Below the pieces are notes generated by a model. The model ran no database searches and had not been told where the DNA came from. It saw only the letters and a program-made list of their open reading frames with translations. Position numbers and translations under genes: made by a program. DNA of 35,009 bases from Subdoligranulum sp. (GTDB lineage Bacteria; Bacillota; Clostridia; Oscillospirales; Ruminococcaceae). The DNA is taken from NCBI GenBank assembly GCA_014799685.1, contig JAAVHN010000009.1, positions 1 to 35,009 on the forward strand, in the 5' to 3' direction. This document shows, one piece after another, positions 32,864 to 35,009 of the stretch (within the stretch, counting starts at the first letter, position 1; every line of letters begins with the position of its first letter).

Positions 32864-32929
32864 GGTACCGACAAGGTACCAACAAAGTGCAAACAAAATA
32901 CAAACAAGGTACCAACACAGTACAAACAA
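32864..32929 (+). repeat. Six 11-bp tandem repeats before the HEAT-like gene
   Basis: Six consecutive 11-mers of the form GGTACCAACAA (variants GGTACCGACAA, AGTGCAAACAA, AATACAAACAA, GGTACCAACAC, AGTACAAACAA) fill 32864-32929 without gaps. They abut the AGGAGG ribosome site at 32930-32935. The period is close to one DNA turn, so each copy would present the same face to a protein. The array lies between the rsgA terminator and the next start codon. Confidence 0.85.
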
Positions 32930-32942
32930 AGGAGGCGCCCCG

Positions 32943-33929
32943 ATGGAACAGAAAACACCGTCCGTCTGCGAGCAGATCACGGCCGCGCTCGAGAATGAAA
33001 AGCTGCCGGAAAATTTCTCTTTGCTGGACGCGGGTAATTCCGGCATCCGCTGGGCGCCGGGCGCAATGGACGGCGTGGCGATCTACCATATGGGCCCACC
33101 ATCTTTTTCCGCCGAAGAGGAGCAGGCGATTCTGTCCGCGGTGCAAACAGCGTCGCAGGGCACATATGACGAGGCGTACAGGGCTTTTCTGGCACTGGGG
33201 CAACAGCACAGCGCGTATTCCACGATTGATATGCTGCAAAACTGCATCATTGAGCATAAAAACAGCCTGAACCTCGGCGCATTGCATGGCTTTGCCGTAA
33301 AATGCCTGTTGGACGCGCCGGATATCGATCTTGTTAAATTCGGCATGGAGATTTTAGAGATTTTTACCGATCCCAAGCCGGAACTGAAAAAGGTTATTTT
33401 TACATTGGGCCTTTATGATGAACTCACGATCTTCGCGCTGTTCCATATGCAGCGCTGGCCAAACGCCAATGCAGAGATCTTCCGCCTTGCGCGGGCAGTC
33501 CACGGCTGGGGGCGCGTTCACGCGGTGGAGCGCCTCGAACCGCAGACGCAGGAGATCCGCGATTGGCTGCTGCACGAGGGCGCACACAATGCGGTGATGC
33601 CGGAATATTCCGCGCTCACCTGCTTTGTAAAATCCGATGCTGCGCAGCGGCTGAAGGGCACGCTGTCCGACGCGGAATTTGCGTCCGCCGGTTTCCTTTT
33701 CGCACATCTTTTCGAGGAGGGGCCGGTGGCGGGGATCAGCGCTTTGCCCGATGCACGCGAGACGATCCTGGATTATCTCGCACAGGCCGCCGCGCGAAGC
33801 CTCTCGTCTGCCGATTGCGATGTAATCAAAATGATGCGGGCGTTTGCCGGCGGTGCTTCAGAGCCTGATGCAGAGACAGACGCGAGGATCATCGCAGCCT
33901 GCGACCGTCTGCTTTGCACCGGAACCTGA
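32943..33929 (+). CDS. Hypothetical HEAT-like helical protein
   Basis: This 328-residue soluble protein is built mostly of helices. The middle has repeated helix pairs (SLNLGALHGFAVKCLLD, LVKFGMEILEIF, ELKKVIFTLGLYDELTIFAL), suggesting a HEAT/ARM-like solenoid. The stretch AVHGWGRVHAVERLEPQTQEIRDWLLHEG followed by MPEYSALTC looks strongly conserved in type. From memory, relatives in Clostridia have been labelled limonene hydroxylase, a name I would not trust without evidence. The frame is open upstream through the repeats to 32820, but AGGAGG lies seven bases before the ATG at 32943. It stands where rpe is found in Bacillus. Function unknown. Confidence 0.75.
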   Translation: MEQKTPSVCEQITAALENEKLPENFSLLDAGNSGIRWAPGAMDGVAIYHMGPPSFSAEEEQAILSAVQTASQGTYDEAYRAFLALGQQHSAYSTIDMLQNCIIEHKNSLNLGALHGFAVKCLLDAPDIDLVKFGMEILEIFTDPKPELKKVIFTLGLYDELTIFALFHMQRWPNANAEIFRLARAVHGWGRVHAVERLEPQTQEIRDWLLHEGAHNAVMPEYSALTCFVKSDAAQRLKGTLSDAEFASAGFLFAHLFEEGPVAGISALPDARETILDYLAQAAARSLSSADCDVIKMMRAFAGGASEPDAETDARIIAACDRLLCTGT

Positions 33930-34084
33930 CGCTCTTTGAAAATCATATCCCAATTCAGTTCCATATGGCCGGGGATAATATTTCTTCGAAAAATCGCTCA
34001 TATATTTCCCGGCATTTTGTTCTCGGCAATAAACGCATTGGGATAAAATCATTCGCGTCAAAATCCAACAAGAGGGGATCGAAC

Positions 34085-34762
34085 ATGAAGTGCGTCATCT
34101 TTGCAGGGCTGCCCGTATCGGAAAGGCTGTGCCGCTTCTGGCAGGATGCAGCGCTTATCATCGCGGCCGACGCGGGGTATGAAAATGCGCGCCGGCTTGG
34201 CGTTGAGCCGGATCTGCTGCTGGGCGATTACGACAGCGCGCCCTGTCCGCCCCAAAATGCGAAGACAGTGGTGCTGCCCGCCGAAAAGGACGACACCGAT
34301 ACCTATTTTGCCGCGCGCCGGGCAATCGAGCGCGGCGCCTCGGAGGTGGTGATTTTAGGCGGGCTGGGCGGCCGGCTCGACCATACGATCGCCAATCTGC
34401 AAACGCTTGTTTTCCTGGCAAAAAACGGTGTGCGCGCATGGCTTGTGGACGAGGCAAACGAGGTGACGGCTCTGCTGCCGGGCGCGCATCCGGTTCCCGC
34501 GCGGTGGGGATGGTATCTTTCCGTTTTCAGCGCGGGCGATGCGGCGCGCGGCGTGACGCTGGAAGGGCTTAAGTACCCGCTGCACGAGGCGACGGTGACG
34601 AATTTCTTCCCCATCGGCGTCAGCAACGAATTTGCCGCGGATACGGCGACCGTGCGCTTTTCGGATGGCATTTTATACCTGATGCTTTCCCGCCGGGAGG
34701 AAGAAGGGCACGGATCCGGCGTTACAGGCGATCCATTCCGGCGCGTTGGCCCGGCGCATTGA
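34085..34762 (+). CDS. thiN: Thiamine pyrophosphokinase
   Basis: This 225-residue enzyme makes thiamine diphosphate from thiamine and ATP. Typical stretches are IIAADAGYENARRLGVEPDLLLGDYDS (about 25-51), EKDDTDTYFAARRAIE (67-82), GGLGGRLDHTIANL (92-105) and the C-terminal substrate-binding part TVTNFFPIGVSNEF. The frame is open to 33914, but GAGGGG precedes the ATG at 34085 and the family starts there. The C-terminal 20 residues (from about 205) go beyond the fold. The 155-bp spacer upstream holds a distant ATCCCAAT/ATTGGGAT pair. In Firmicutes thiN lies between rpe or rsgA and spoVM, as here. Confidence 0.93.
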   Translation: MKCVIFAGLPVSERLCRFWQDAALIIAADAGYENARRLGVEPDLLLGDYDSAPCPPQNAKTVVLPAEKDDTDTYFAARRAIERGASEVVILGGLGGRLDHTIANLQTLVFLAKNGVRAWLVDEANEVTALLPGAHPVPARWGWYLSVFSAGDAARGVTLEGLKYPLHEATVTNFFPIGVSNEFAADTATVRFSDGILYLMLSRREEEGHGSGVTGDPFRRVGPAH

Positions 34763-34925
34763 CATAAGGGCATGGCTGCGGCGCCGCGCAGTAACATTTT
34801 GCACCCGCTTTGTATATAGTGGCATAGGGGGAACGCGAACGCACGGCGCAGGGATATCCCACACAGTAAGTGCCGGGGCCGCCGTTTTGTCGCGAACTTC
34901 AATGTGGGGAAAGCGAGGTGCTGAA

Positions 34926-35003
34926 ATGCAGATCGTGGTATGGAAAAGCCCGAAGTGTCTCTCCGGTATTTTAAGGGCGATCTTCAAGATCAAAAAAGCG
35001 TAA
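34926..35003 (+). CDS. spoVM: Stage V sporulation protein M (25 residues)
   Basis: This 25-residue amphipathic peptide marks the curved forespore membrane and anchors the SpoIVA coat platform in the mother cell. The sequence MQIVVWKSPKCLSGILRAIF then KIKKA aligns without gaps to B. subtilis SpoVM (26 residues), sharing K7, P9, K10, L12, G14, I15, R17 and A18. P9 is the helix-breaking residue known to matter for membrane curvature recognition. GAGGTG lies seven bases before the ATG. The location after thiN is the conserved Firmicutes position. The frame opens at 34746, but the upstream part is not protein-like. Confidence 0.9.
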   Translation: MQIVVWKSPKCLSGILRAIFKIKKA

Positions 35004-35009
35004 GCAAAA

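Noticed and set aside
32864-32929. The 11-bp repeats as a CRISPR array or coding repeat
   Set aside because: There are no spacers, units are far too short for CRISPR, and the reading frame through them precedes a clear ribosome site and start.

Overview
The window looks like a chromosomal segment from a GC-rich, spore-forming member of the Bacillota, class Clostridia (Ruminococcaceae/Oscillospiraceae-like). The evidence is the conserved Firmicutes order yicC-remA-gmk-priA-def-fmt-rsmB-rlmN-prpC-prkC-rsgA-thiN-spoVM, the Clostridia-type block M50 protease-scpA-scpB-DUF2953-gerW-rluB, the sporulation genes gerW and spoVM, and AGGAGG-type ribosome binding sites with several TTG and GTG starts. 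No rRNA, tRNA or CRISPR array was recognised.

Layout. (1) 1-3050 is accessory: the 3' end of a protein with 26-residue repeats, a terminator, then a BceAB-type ABC transporter whose ATPase gene has lost its 5' two thirds while the large FtsX-like permease is intact. (2) 3051-3413 is non-coding and holds a hairpin-rich element with inverted-repeat ends plus a terminator. (3) 3414-6638, minus strand: an M42 aminopeptidase, a small four-helix membrane protein and a MATE exporter. (4) 7180-12261, plus strand: the M50/scpAB/DUF2953/gerW/rluB block for chromosome condensation, sporulation and ribosome modification. (5) 12395-15865: a promoter, a structured leader, and three genes for a biotin-dependent carboxyltransferase system (CoA-type carboxyltransferase, biotin carrier, pyruvate/oxaloacetate carboxyltransferase), closed by a strong terminator. 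(6) 16005-17474: a lipoprotein with Big2-like and CAP domains, with its own terminator. (7) 17529-35003: the housekeeping/sporulation cluster from yicC to spoVM.

The last cluster departs from the Bacillus subtilis order. rpoZ and coaBC are missing between gmk and priA, and a DUF5071 gene sits there. rpe is missing between rsgA and thiN, and a HEAT-like hypothetical gene preceded by six 11-bp tandem repeats sits there. A kinase-less membrane protein with PASTA domains is inserted between prkC and rsgA.

How the genes work together: prpC and prkC form the serine/threonine phosphatase-kinase pair that senses muropeptides, and the adjacent kinase-less PASTA protein probably shares its extracellular ligand. 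def and fmt handle N-formyl-methionine. rsmB, rlmN, rluB and rsgA act on ribosome maturation. scpA and scpB build the condensin complex. The carboxyltransferase trio most resembles a propionibacterial transcarboxylase. The best candidates for something undescribed are the kinase-less PASTA paralogue with its palindrome-containing promoter candidate, the 11-bp repeat array, the streamlined carboxyltransferase, and the 3094-3276 element.
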